Positions 10,166-22,317 of a stretch of 64,000 nucleotides of DNA are shown in pieces. The number at the start of each line of letters is the position of its first letter. Position 1 is the stretch's first letter. Position numbers and translations under genes: made by a program. Below the pieces are notes generated by a model, which worked only from the letters and a program-made list of their open reading frames with translations, did not search any database and was not told where the DNA came from. The stretch is from Anisus vortex (taxonomy: Eukaryota; Mollusca; Gastropoda; Planorbidae): the NCBI GenBank assembly GCA_949126835.1, contig OX421496.1:17182844-17246843 (forward strand), in the 5' to 3' direction.

Positions 10166-11579
10166 TCTCGATTCGATCACTCCGGTGAAGTGAGGTTTAA
10201 AGTCTGGTGTTGAACACACATATTGGCACGTATGATCACACAGACACGTACATCATATATACTATATACTGTGTGTGTACACACTACACACACACACACA
10301 GAGCTCTTTGCTACGCCCAATGTTTCCCAAAAGTGTTCGCCTCCCACTTCTTTACATGGACAACACGGAATATTCTAATAGCAAACATCGTTATTGTTTT
10401 GTTTTGTTTCCGTTTTAATACGGTAAAATGAGACATCGAAAAGCTTAGGAACAGGGCGCCATAGGAAAACATTACTCCCCAAAGGTCGCCGAGAGTAAAA
10501 ACAAAAATGGAAAGAAAGTTAGGGAAATTCTGGATTTAGATCTTTACTTTACTCACCCGCCAGGTGGAATTTGTAAATGAAAAATTAGCCTTTTGTGTAC
10601 CTGTCTACTAATATTGGACTGATTTACTTTGGTAGTAAGCCGCTGCTGCTGAATTTCTTCATGCTGACTGTGAGGATTTAAAATATAGATAGTTGTTTTA
10701 TGGGACAATTTGTATAATCTCTAACCCGGTGTTAATGTAGGGAATAAACGAGTGACGTTTTACGATAGAAACAATGACGTAGGAGTTAGATTGAACGTAG
10801 CGTAGATTTGGGGATAAAGACAGACGATCTTAGAATTTGGTAGTGGCTGGACGTGTTTTAGACTAGGCTATATAAACTGTGATGTATTTGAATTCATCTT
10901 GTACATAAATTACATTAAATATTGAGTTCTCATTTCTACTAAAAGCCGGCAGTTTGTTCATTGTTTATTATTATATAATGTGATCTCCCTGAGAGTTGTA
11001 TACATAGTAATTACAAAATAACGGTCACACTGACTTACCGTAGGTTAAATACTACTTTAAAAATGTAAACTTAGAACATTTTACAAATGTTCTTGTCTAT
11101 ATTTCAACTTTATGTACGATTGTATTGAAGACGCTGGGAGCACGGGAGGCCAGAATTAATCTTCAAAAAAGCAAAAGGTTTTAGCGTAAATGTCCCAAGA
11201 GCCGCTGCAGATATTTCACTTGACAATTTTTTAACGACCTTTCCTCCTTCTCCTCCGCCCCCTTCTTTTTTTTTCTTCATTTCCATTTCCTATGAAACAA
11301 TGTCTGTGGTACGTTCTTGCATAGACACAGGTTCTATTTGATCAACTGTATTTCATTGAGTCGTACTTTTCATGATTGTCATGGTCTGTCCAGGGGTCCA
11401 TTTCTTTCTCTCACTCGAGTTTTGCTGCTCTACTACAGAGAGAGGCATGGAAGAACTCTTTTTTTAAAAAGCCTCAGTTCAATGGAACTATTTGAAACGT
11501 TTGTAGATGTAAATAGTAAATAAATGAAAAGGGGGGGGGGGGAGTTTGAAATATGAATATTATTTTTGAATGATTTTAT
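10166..11579. other. Non-coding spacer
   Basis: Short (CA)n near 10280, otherwise AT-rich. A ggctatataaactgtgatg at about 10866 resembles a core promoter or LTR TATA context but has no paired copy. A G-run of about 13 occurs near 11530. No exon recognised. Confidence 0.45.
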
Positions 11580-11744
11580 AAAGAAACAGTCACCCATTTG
11601 AATGTTCGTGTTAAAGAATCAGTCACCCATTTGAATGTTCGTGTTAAAGAATCAGTCACCCATTTGAATGTTCGTGTTAAAGAATCAGTCACCCATGTGA
11701 ATGTTCGTGTTAAAGAATCAGTCACCCATGTGAATGTTCGTGTT
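11580..11744. repeat. 33-bp tandem repeat, exactly 5 units
   Basis: Units of aaagaatcagtcacccattt plus gaatgttcgtgtt. The total of 165 bp equals 5 x 33 with no indels. The last two units carry catgtg instead of catttg, indicating a local duplication of one variant. Confidence 0.95.
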
Positions 11745-11802
11745 AAAGACGTGTTTGTTTTGTTTCTCTGATGTTTTTGTGGCGAGACTCGTATTCCTTA
11801 CA

Positions 11803-11977
11803 GCAACCTACGGAACGCGTGCCATACTTGGTACGCAGAGCGATTTTCAATGGCACGCGGAGGACCACAAAAAAAAGCAATTCAAGAAAAGAGCAGTATG
11901 ACTTTTAGACTGTTTGCACGCGGAATGACTTAGAAATGCTACTTTGGCACATTGTTATCAAAAAGTTGCCGACCCCT
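11803..11977 (+). mobile_element. hAT MITE, TCGGCAACC-end group
   Basis: Left: gcaacctacggaacgcgtgc and gagcgattttcaatggcacg. Right: actttggcacattgttatca and aaaagttgccgacccct. Same two-terminus arrangement as the copies at 4929, 39567, 49132 and 59631. The outer left tip (caggggtcg) is missing, so no target duplication can be assigned. Confidence 0.8.
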
Positions 11978-12589
11978 TTCCTACAGTTTGCTGGGGTATT
12001 TAAAACAATGAACTATAGCGCATGTGTGGAAGAACAATAATTATAAGACAAGTGGAGTCGGCCCTTCATTAACTCTCAAGGCAAAACGCATTACCTCCCC
12101 AAGAATGCACACGACGCGCTTAGCATGCCGCACGGCCAAACGCCGTGGACAGGAGTTCGAGACTCTCCCTCCGACACACTTAACTCCTTATGCCGGCGAA
12201 AAGCCAGAGATTTTAACTACATGCCCGCCGCCTAATTCTAATTATGTGTTTCCCTAATAGTGATTTAAAAACAAACAAAATAAAACGGTACATTCAGTGG
12301 CTCGGTTGTTTAATATGAAACATACATTGGTTGGTGGCGAAGACTGTAGCACAATGTATTATTATTGAATGTTGAGAGAAAAACTGAAAGAAATAAAAGA
12401 CATTGTTTGGTTTTAAAAGAATGATCCCTTACACCCAATGTACACATCAATCAATGTTACATGATTTTTTGTTGATCGTGTGACTCTTGTCTTTCACAAG
12501 CTCAGCATAGAAAAACAATGCTGCCCATTTGTATATATGCCCCTTTACGTTTGACGGTGGGGGAGGGGGAGGGGATAATTATTGTGCGG
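11978..12589. other. Non-coding spacer
   Basis: AT-rich, no repeat boundaries noticed. The frame at 12024-12257 shows no family resemblance. Confidence 0.4.
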
Positions 12590-12770
12590 TTGTTATACCT
12601 AGGGTTCCTGGTTCCAATCCTGGCTTTAAGCTCGCGGGATTGTTTCTCTCTTTGTCTTCGGTGGGTGTAGGAAAGGTCGACTGGGCGCTGTGCTGGCCAC
12701 ACAATCCCTTCGTATAATGTGTCTATGGAAACGCCGCTACAGCACCCCCGTGGGTAAAAACTATCTGGAA
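12590..12770 (+). mobile_element. Diverged SINE fragment
   Basis: A B-box-like ggttccaatcctgg near 12610 and the family marker gctgtgctggccacacaatc near 12690, followed by a block resembling the tail. The intervening body is shorter than at 6631. Called from the marker plus head order. Confidence 0.6.
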
Positions 12771-13839
12771 ACAAAAACAACAACAACGTACAATTATTAT
12801 TATTAATATCAAGTTAAAAGTTCGACATTTCTTGTCTTTTCTATAACTAAAAAAAAAAAAAATAATAAAAAAAAATAATTCTATACACTTGTTCCATTGT
12901 GGGTACTTATACATTGTACTTTTCGTCGCGTTCTGAAATGGGGAGCGGGGGCGATCCGAGGTTGTCAGCAACTAGATCAACGTATTGTGTGTGTGTTCAC
13001 TAAGAGTGCATCCATGGAAACACGAGACACTCCACCATCTTGTATTCCCTGAAACTGGATCTTCTCCGAACAACAACAATAGCATCAACAAATAGTCGCC
13101 ATTACTATGACCTCAACTTGTCAAACGAGGTTCTAGTTAAGACGAAATGAGTTGAGCCGATGCTAAGGTTCTGTCCTTTACTAGGACCACGGACACACAC
13201 ACACACACACACAAAGAAGATTCTAATCCCATTAGATTTATCGCTGTCAAATCAGCTGACAGATTCCAGAGAGAGGAGAAAGGGGGGTGGGGGGTCATAA
13301 TAGCCCATCAACATTTAATTAACTCTATCAAGGTAGATCATATTACTTGGCCCTGTATGTGTGTGCGGGTTTAGTTGTTTTCTTCATTCCATCATTTATT
13401 TCTAATAATAATATGTTATATAAAACCTCCACCATCAGCAGCCATTAAAATAGAAGATAGTCATTGTGTGTGTGTACTGGTTGATAAACCCGTCAGTTTT
13501 AACTAAATCATTGTGGGGGGGGGGGGGGGGGGCTAATGGGGCTGCTGGACGGTGAGCTGGGCGTGTCCGTTCTAGTCCGTTCAATAATACAACTGAGGTT
13601 ACTGAATTTATAGGCAGTATTAAATAACTCTTTATTTTTAATAACTGTAATCATGTATTTTCATATGTAATACATTTGTTTGTTGAATGTAAGTGTGTTG
13701 TTGTTGGTGGTTTTTGTTTTCATATTTTCTTGAATCAATAAAACAAAATGTACTAAAGGCAAATTCTATTTTAATACACAATTCGACTGTTTATTTATAT
13801 TTTTAGTTTGTGTAGAAAAGATGTTTGTGCAAAACCCTA
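12771..13839. other. Non-coding spacer with homopolymer runs
   Basis: Contains an A-rich run near 12850, a (CA)n near 13195, and an uninterrupted 18-base G-run at 13515-13532. No exon or transposon end recognised. Confidence 0.45.
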
Positions 13840-14604
13840 GCCAAAAAGTTGAATGGTGGTGCCAAAAAGTTGAATGGTCGTGCCAAAAAGTTGAATGGTC
13901 GTGCCAAAAAGTTGAATGGTCGTGCCAAAAAGTTGAATGGTCGTGCCAAAAAGTTGATTAATGGGCCCAAAAAATTAAATGGTGGGGCCAAAAAGTTGAA
14001 TGGTGGTGCCGAAAAGTTAAATGGTGGTGCCAACAAGTTGAATGGTGGTGCCAACAAGTTGAATGGTCGTGCCAAAAAGTTGGATGGTGGTGCCAAAAAG
14101 TTGAATGGTGGTGCCAAAAAGTTGAATGGTCGTGCCAAAAAGTTGGATGGTGGTGCCAAAAAGTTGAATGGTCGTGCCAAAAAGTTGAATGGTCGTGCCA
14201 AAAAGTTGATTAATGGGGCCAAAAAATTAAATGGTGGGGCCAAAAAGTTGAATGGTGGTGCCGAAAAGTTGAATGGTGGTGCCAAAAAGTTGAATGGTGG
14301 TGCCAAAAAGTTGAATGGTCGTGCCAAAAAGTTGGATGGTGGTGCCAAAAAGTTGAATGGTCGTGCCAAAAAGTTGAATGGTCGTGCCAAAAAGTTGATT
14401 AATGGGGCCAAAAAATTAAATGGTGGGGCCAAAAAGTTGAATGGTGGTGCCGAAAAGTTGAATGGTGGGGCCAAAAAGTTGAATGGTGGTGCCAAAAAGT
14501 TGAATGCTTGTGCCAAAAAGTTGAATGCTGGTGACAAAAAGTTGAATGCTGGTGCCAAAAAGTTGAATGGTGGTGCCAAAAAGTTGAATGGTGGTGCCAA
14601 AAAT
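13840..14604. repeat. 21-bp satellite, exactly 36 units plus a partial
   Basis: The unit is gccaaaaagttgaatggtgg plus one base; 13840-14595 is 756 bp, 36 x 21 with no indels. It is open in both directions: AKKLNGG/R on + (13825-14607) and a proline-rich LAPPFNF repeat on -. A rarer unit, gttgattaatggg, occurs at about 13953, 14205 and 14394 (spacings 252 and 189 bp, 12 and 9 units), so multi-unit blocks were copied. The + frame starts in non-repetitive sequence, but no splice context, signal or family supports a gene. Confidence 0.95.
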
Positions 14605-16305
14605 TAAATGGTGTTTTTGTTTGGTATCTATAATAGATGAAATTTTAAAGTCATTCATGTCTAAATATGTGCGCGATACCGTTTAACTGAGAATTTATAC
14701 TGTGCTAGTCCTATCTATGTCGGAGTATTGTAATTTGATTCCGCTTTTCTTGATCTTTTTTAAATCTATGTATTTATTTGTTTGCTGTTTGAAATGCACT
14801 GTAAGCTTAGTGGAAACTAGAAACAATTCTCAATTCTCCATAATGTTACAAATGGTATTGTATCTTGTCCCGTAGAAACTGTGTGGCGTGGTATTATTCC
14901 AACACTCTATCACTGAATACAAACTTCGTGCCGATAAATACCTCTTATATATAACTGACCTTTCTTTTATAATTTACTGGTTTTCCTGGTTTGTTCAGGC
15001 AACCCATTCCACGCCCCGACGCCACTACACGAAGTCTGTCCACATAGATATTTAGTATATGTGAGCATCTGTAGGTTAACGTGTTTGAAAGGAGCTAAAC
15101 GTGCTTGAAAGTCTTTTAGTCTCTTATCATGTACTTCCATTAGTCCAAGTTCGTGGCTCTTCATCAAATTTGACTGGTATTACAATACAATTAGTATATA
15201 ATACAAGATAAAGTATACATGTACACATTTGGTGACAAGGTCATTTATTATCGGAAAAAGCAATTCTTTGTACAACACAATATCAAGAGATTGGACTTGC
15301 ACACAAAAATGTTGGGCGTTACTTCTTCATTCAGGTTCTTTCCCTATATATAAAGCTCCTTATTATGTGTTACTAAATTTAGTATTTTCAGTAATTAGAA
15401 TTTAGACACACTATCGAAACCTACCTACATCGGTGTCACGTACATATATTTATGAGAAACAGACTATAACTGTTGACTGTATTCATTTACTAGAATGTAC
15501 GTCAGGTGTGTAAGGGGGGGGGGGAAGACTTTTCTTTTTTCACGTTTGAACCACAGGACCAACTGCAGTAAGCTGTTCTATTCAACAAATCCACCTTGCC
15601 ACGTATCACCTAACGACGCATCTGCCGGTAGTTACGCTAATCTTGAGCGCCAGTGTGTGTGCGTGTGAATTGAATCGGTTCATTAAAGTGATTCACTAGC
15701 GCACCTGTCTGCACTACTCTTCACAGGGAACCGGTGAGTTGGGGAAAACGGTATTTATCCAGTGAGATGCGTGTAGCCAGGAAATAAATCGGTGACAGGC
15801 AGTAGGTAGGGTTTGTAACTTTGTACTCAGATCTTCCCGTCAAATACAAAAAAACAAAGATGGCCGAATAAGCTAACGTGATTATTTACACGGAACCAGA
15901 CAAAAAAAATATAGAATCGATTTGATATCTTGCTCAGAAGAAAAATAATAAAGTACATTGTACGTCTTATAATATTCTTTAATTATGGTTATTAAAATAA
16001 ATGATGTTAATAAGGATTAACAAATTTAGGATTACAACAGGTATTGATCTAATGCTGAGGCTACCCTAAAAAAAAAAGTTAAACACGTGATCGTTTTACA
16101 AAAAAAGGTAAGTACGGGTCAGGTGGTTATTATCAAAATAGATTAAATTAACAATAATACATGTAACCCTAACACTAACTACATGTACACAAAATTCACC
16201 AAGTGAGACAAGGAAATAGAGTCACACTCATGGAGTCTGTCAGAAGTTCTTGATGAAGAACTAAGTTCTTCTAGGGCAACGCCCGTACCAAACCTGTTCA
16301 AGGTT
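14605..16305. other. Non-coding spacer with possible retroelement tail
   Basis: Minus-strand sequence near 14970-15165 reads SCSGVGAWNGLPEQTRKTSK, recalling the xWNxLPxxxxxxxSLxxF motif at the 3' end of some LINE ORF2s, but too short to be sure. A gaatcggttcattaaagtg near 15670 matches the degenerate repeat at 3760. G-run near 15520. Nothing else recognised. Confidence 0.4.
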
Positions 16306-16472
16306 TCTCATGTTCAGACCGTCTCATGTTCAGACTGTCTCATGTTCAGACCGTCTCATGTTCAGACTGTCTCATGTTCAGACCGTCTCATGTTCAGACT
16401 GTCTCATGTTCAGACTGTCTCATGTTCAGACTGTCTCATGTTCAGACTGTCTCATGTTCAGACTGTCTCATG
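16306..16472. repeat. 16-bp minisatellite, about 10 units
   Basis: tctcatgttcagactg repeated, with ccg/ctg alternation in the first half then uniform ctg, suggesting a recent run of single-unit expansion. As 16 is not a multiple of three, the same peptide pattern appears in every frame. Confidence 0.95.
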
Positions 16473-17754
16473 TATTTGAACTTTGTAAGACTATGGAGTA
16501 GTCTAAAATCGTCTTCAATCTATCAATGGAGTACATTTAGTGATGCAACTTACATTCTAACTGTTATATTATAAATGTGTTTTTTGTTGTTGAAAAAATC
16601 GTACATTGATTGCAGTATGCATTGTACTAATTGTACTTCTGAAGTGCCCATTTGTCTTATACTTGACAGATACATGAGATACTATGCACACGGAATACAT
16701 CTATATCCTTTGTATGCGTTCATTCCTCTATGTTTCTCAATTATGTTTGAAATAATTATTTCCTATAAAAATATGTGTGCTTGTTTATTTTAGAATGGGA
16801 AAATGTTTATCGGCGATACTTGTGTTGTTCGAGCATTTTGATGTTTGGTTTAAGCAAAAGCAAGAGTTTAAGAACAGCTGTCCAATGCCAAGCTCGGTAT
16901 ATCAGAATACTGTAATATAAAATATATCATGAAGATATTGAATACATTAAATGAAATTGATTTAAACTCCGACCTTTGTCGGGGTTTGTGTATATAATAT
17001 ATTGGAATGATATTTTGAGAATCAAACTCCAAAACAATGTCAGCAGCGCTATTCTTGTTATTTCAACACGTAATGAGATCAAACCCACGAAATATTGTTC
17101 TTTGGCTGAAAGGTTCATCCCACTGACATCCCCCCCCCCCCCTTCACACCTTCATCATCATCATCATCGAGGCACACCTGATCGGCAACTGCACCTGTAG
17201 GCACAGGTTTCATTTCTGATGCAATTTCAACTGTGGAAAATGTTGAAACGGTTTCTCCCAGATAATACGAGCGCTTGACTTAACCTTAAAGCCCCGAAAG
17301 GGTGAGTTTGACTTCTGAAGGTGTGTCTTACCTCAAGCATAAATAGGAAATCAAAACCCATTTGCAGTTTGATGTTTATTGAATTCGCCATTTCGTTTTT
17401 TTTAATATTTCATATTTTGTTCTATATTCTATCTGGAGTGAATGCTTATTTTGAATGCGTGGGGGAGGGAGTCGAAGGTCATGAATGGGCACTTAGAGTG
17501 AACATGTCAGTGACGTTGCTCTGCGGTAATCAAGCCTGCTTGCTGGAGTGTCGGTTTCACCTTCAATAAAAACATATTCTGATCGGAGTTTATCACACTA
17601 GGCACTTGTGGTATATAGGCGCGGTTATCATAATCGCCATACTCTGTGTGCAGGTTGAAGAACTGTTCCAAATAGTCTGGATGATTTTATGACACAGTTG
17701 GTTTACGTCCCTTCATGTTCCTGAATATAGTGTCTAATTATTCATGTAATTCAT
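16473..17754. other. Non-coding spacer
   Basis: Contains a C-run near 17130, a (CAT)n stretch near 17155, and otherwise AT-rich DNA. No exon recognised; the frame at 17321-17569 has no known domain. Confidence 0.45.
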
Positions 17755-18019
17755 TTTGAATCTATCTGTATGTATGTCTGTATGTCTGTTTGTCTGTTTG
17801 TATGTATGCATGTATGTCTGTTTGTGTGTCTGTCTGTATGAACGGTATGTCACTCCGTCTTACTGTCTACCCGTATATATGTCTGTCTATCTGTCTAACT
17901 TATATCTGACTACCTGTCTATCTATCCATCTATTTATGTATGTTTCTATCTAGCTAAATTTATCCCATCCATTTATCTAGAATCTAGCTAATTAAAAAAT
18001 ATATTTCAATTCATATAAG

Positions 18020-18062
<43 letters not shown>
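17755..18062. repeat. (TGTM)n/(TCTA)n and (TA)n microsatellites
   Basis: Tetranucleotide tgtc/tgta/tcta runs to about 17960 followed by an (AT)n tract at about 18025-18062. Confidence 0.9.
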
Positions 18063-18066
<4 letters not shown>

Positions 18067-18232
18067 ACATGATGGACAAGTGGAATTAACGTTCATGTTA
18101 TTATCAAGCCTGCAACATTAAACAGTCATTGAATAAAATAACAAAATGAAAGTCAATGGGAGATTGGGAGATTTACTGCCGTTTCTAAAAGCATTTCATC
18201 AATACATTGCTTTATGTGTATCTGGGTCCATC

Positions 18233-18302
18233 TGTGTCCGTGTGTGATCCCATGTGAGTCCGTGTGTGATCCCATGTGAGTCCGTGTGTGATCCCATGTG
18301 TG
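18233..18302. repeat. 22-bp tandem repeat, about 3 units
   Basis: gtccgtgtgtgatcccatgt plus ga, three nearly identical units. Confidence 0.9.
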
Positions 18303-18626
18303 ATTTGTTGACATTAGCTTAATGTTTTGTCATTCCTTAACCCCCCACCCCCCAACCCCGTATGCAATGTCCTTAGTGTGTATGCGTGTTGTAACTGTTG
18401 CAACTGGACATTCGTCCTGAAGGAATGTGTTTATTGCTGGGCCAAGCCATATAGTTAGTTCCGCCCTGCCCTCTCATCCTTGCCTACATAACGCTTTTTT
18501 AATGCTTCCTTCCGTTTGCCTTTTAATTTTTTTTGCCTATTGACGTTTTAGAGAAAACATCATGTCGCCCCGTTTGACCTCTCACCCCCACCCAATGACA
18601 TTCTGGAACGTCATCAAACGAACTGG

Positions 18627-19690
18627 TTAAATAGAAAGAACGATAACCCACACTGCGTTGTAACATAAGATTGAATAGAAATAACGATAACCCACATTGT
18701 GTTTTAACATAAGATTAAATAGAAAGAATGATAACCTACATTGTGTTGTAACATAAGATTAAATAGAAAGAACGATAACCCACATTGTGTTTTAACATAA
18801 GATTAAATAGAAATAATGATAACCTACATTGTGTTGTAACATAAGATTAAATAGAAAGAACGATAACCCACATTGTGTTGTAACATAAGATTAAATAGAA
18901 ATAACGATAACCCACATTGTGTTGTAACATAAGATTAAATATAAATAACGATAACCTACATTGTGTTGTAACATAAGATTAAAAAGAAATAACGATAACC
19001 TACATTGTGTTGTAACATAAGATTAAATAGAAAGAACGATAAACCACATTGTGTTGTAACATAAGATTAAATAGAAAGAACGATAACCCACATTGTGTTG
19101 CAACATAAGATTAAATAGAAATAACGATAACCTACATTGTGTTGTAACATAAGATTAAATAGAAATAACGATAACCTACATTGTGTTGTAACATAAGATT
19201 AAATAGAAAGAACGATAACCTACATTGTGTTGTAACATAAGATTAAATATAAATAACGATAACCTACATTGTATTGTAACATAAGATTAAATAGAAAGAA
19301 CGATAACCCACATTGTGTTTTAACATAAGATTAAATAGAAAGAACGATAACCTACATTGTGTTGTAACATAAGATTAAATATAAATAACGATAACCTACA
19401 TTGTATTGTAACATAAGATTAAATAGAAAGAACGATAACCCACATTGTGTTTTAACATAAGATTAAATAGAAAGAACGATAACCCACATTGTGTTTTAAC
19501 ATAAGATTAAATAGAAAGAACGATAACCTACATTGTGTTGTAACATAAGATTAAATAGAAAGAACGATAACCTACATTGTGTTGTAACATAAGATTAAAT
19601 AGAAAGAATGATAACCTACATTGTGTTTTAACATAAGATTAAATAGAAAGAATGATAACCTACATTGTGTTGTAACATAAGATTAAATAT
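18627..19690. repeat. 44-bp minisatellite, about 24 units
   Basis: Each unit carries aacgataacccacattgtgt, then tgtaacataagattaaatag and aaag. Variants (acctac/acccac; ttgtaa/tttaac; agaaag/ataaat) co-segregate in runs, and two-to-four-unit blocks recur near 19240 and 19380, indicating block amplification. Every unit contains a GATAA word and a TTAAAT word. Confidence 0.95.
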
Positions 19691-20604
19691 AATAATACTT
19701 TTTGAGATATTTGTTGACAAATCAAAAAGTTGTATTATTATTTATAATTGCTTCTATAAGCTGTATGTTATTATTGATGTCTGAAAAAATACAAACGATT
19801 TTGTTGTTTTACATATTTCTCATCCAAACCGTCCATTTTTTTAGAACATTTTTATTTTAGATTTTAGTTCTATTTTTGGGGACAAGTTTCAGCATATGAC
19901 GAATATTAATTGTATTGGCAATATTGCAGGGGAAATTAATTTAACGATGCATGGACACAGCAGATATTTACAGAGACATCGAAGGGGGGAATACAAAACA
20001 AAGTAAACTCGTTTCATTTACTTTAAAAGGTTTCAGTTTGAAACAATAAGCTACATTTACTCCAATTCTGTGGATGATATAGGTTGATGAAAGTAAATGC
20101 TGATAAAATGTTGTAACCGAGGCTAGCCCTGGTACGCATGCACCTAATCATAATGATGTTACTTACTACAACACAAATATTTTTACTTTTAATTGTTAAA
20201 CAACTTTATTAGAAATTATATATCGAGATCATGATCTGTTTGGAAGAGAAAAAAGGTTCCAATTGTTTTAATAATGTAAACCAAGTTTCATGTATAAAAA
20301 TGTGTCTTTTATGTTTGTTTTGTGTATACTGAGTGTAAATACTGAGTGTACAGATTGATAGTTTGTGTTTAATGATACCCGTCATTGAAAGCTGTATTCA
20401 AAGAAGCATTCAAGATGTTGATTCGATTATCACTGCGTCACCATACACAATTTGTCCAAAATATCACAATATTCACAAGGCCCTTATTTTTGTTTATACC
20501 GCTAACACCGATCCTATGTGTGTTTTGGAAAAAAAAAACGAACGATCCTTCCGGCTTTTTCGTCCAAGGCGTTACGTGAAAAGAAATGGATCAAGGATAA
20601 AGGG
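19691..20604. other. Non-coding spacer
   Basis: AT-rich. The frame starting at 20363 runs into the GC-richer island but shows no domain. Confidence 0.4.
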
Positions 20605-21020
20605 GTGGGGTAGACCAAGGTCCTGTTCGAGACTAGACACCCCGCGGCTTGCCGATAGGGCATGCCACGTAACAAAGGGTACAGTCTCCGCAGTCACACG
20701 CACTACACTGCTTCTTCCCCAACTGCAGAATTTCCCCCGGATCATTAACGTGGTGGCTTGCTAGTATTCCTGCACTATAACCCTGTAGCACTAATTCCAG
20801 CCTATAAGCCTGGACATCTAGGCACCGGGCTTGGCGAGACGGTCTGTTGCGAACATTTCTTCCTCCATTCCGAGTCTCTGTAGCTCTCGCCTGTGCAAGG
20901 AAATCTCGAACACGCAACAGAGGCTGTCCCCGGTTGCGTTAGCCCACCGACGTTCTCTTAATAGGAGCGTATCGGTGGTTTACACACTTCGCCAGCTTCG
21001 AGGTCCATGGGTATAGAAGC
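20605..21020. other. GC-richer island, unidentified
   Basis: About 400 bp with markedly more G+C and CpG than the flanks. Both strands hold open frames; the minus one (20633-20917) ends in a cysteine-rich stretch, KKQCSACDCGDCTLCYVAC. Other GC-richer blocks here are LINE coding debris (9541-10165, 43372-43850), so a decayed retroelement is the simplest explanation; a non-annotated exon or CpG-rich element cannot be excluded. I do not recognise a family. Confidence 0.4.
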
Positions 21021-22317
21021 AGACGCTACGCCAACTATGGACTAAACGGATGCAACATTTCTCACACAGCTTGGGTAAATTGATTTCAACATCATTTATC
21101 AACGCATGTTCTCGTTCCGATTGAATTTCAAAACAAGCCAATTAACTGTTTGAACGGGAAAGAAAATCATAACCTTTGGATTTCAAAAGGAATTCGCCCA
21201 TAAATCGAAATGTGATCACTAGTCTGACTTGTGTAAATTGCTTCTAGATTCTAATCTATATTAACAAAAGCAATTTTTTTTATTGTTGCCGATTGTTATT
21301 TTATTGTTTTGTTTGTAGAAAGCAATTCCTTTTTTATCTTTCGAAATACAAGCAGAAAACACATTCCTCCTAAAAAAACATCAACAATTACATGTAAACT
21401 AAAACCATCAATGTCACCGAAGTAATTCTAAAGAAACAACAACTCAACAGATACCTTGTCTTGGAGATACACAAGCGTATGTATACAACAAAAAGTAGGC
21501 CTATTTATTACATACATTCGTCCCCCCACACACACACCAAAAATAAAAAGAACTTGAAGAAAAAAAATTATGTCAGCTTCCGTGGGCGCCTGTGGGATTT
21601 CGCGGGACGGAGGGACGTCTCTGGAAAAAGGCAGATCTGGAGATGCTACTTTACTTTCTGTCTAATTGGAGAAGTCAAACCCACAGTTCGATTTAGGTAT
21701 AAATTATAGTGGTAGGAGTTTGATGTAGTCTCCCTCATACTTTCGCCCCCCCCCCCCCGGGCACCACTCCTCCGCCTTGCATGAACCTAACTCGTGTCTT
21801 GATTTCAAAGTTCTTGTTTTAAAAGTTGTGGTACTGATCACCTTAGTCGGCGGCACGCTCAGATCTTTCTTTTGTTTGAAAGTTCAGTGTTTTAATGGCA
21901 GGATTAGAATACTAGATTATAGGGTATATTGAATGAGTTTAGGGTTGGTGAGGGGGGTCTAAGAGGTGGGAGGGTGTATGTTAGCCCGTTCCCCGTCAGT
22001 TTTCATACATTCATGAATTTAGGTTTTGTTTGAAAAGGTTTAATGTTTTCGGAGTTAATAAAGTTACAAATTTGGCGGTTGACACTCCTTCTAGTTTTAA
22101 GAGTTCAATGTTCTAAACATACATTTTAAAAAATAGAAATATTTAAATAATTCTTACCATAAATCTACTGTCCTTCTGTGCTAAATTTATTGTCAGTCTC
22201 TTGAAAAATAACTGTAAAAAATTGTGCTTTTAAACAGCTCGTTTAAGTGTTGACTGTTGAATGGAAATAATTGATATCGATCTTTAAATGAAGTCGTTAC
22301 ATTATATATTTTAAATT
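21021..22317. other. Non-coding spacer
   Basis: AT-rich with a C-run near 21750. No exon or element end seen. Confidence 0.4.

Noticed and set aside
13803..14607. 260- and 265-codon frames on opposite strands as genes
   Set aside because: Both are read from the same exact 21-bp satellite; no start context, splice sites or family support.
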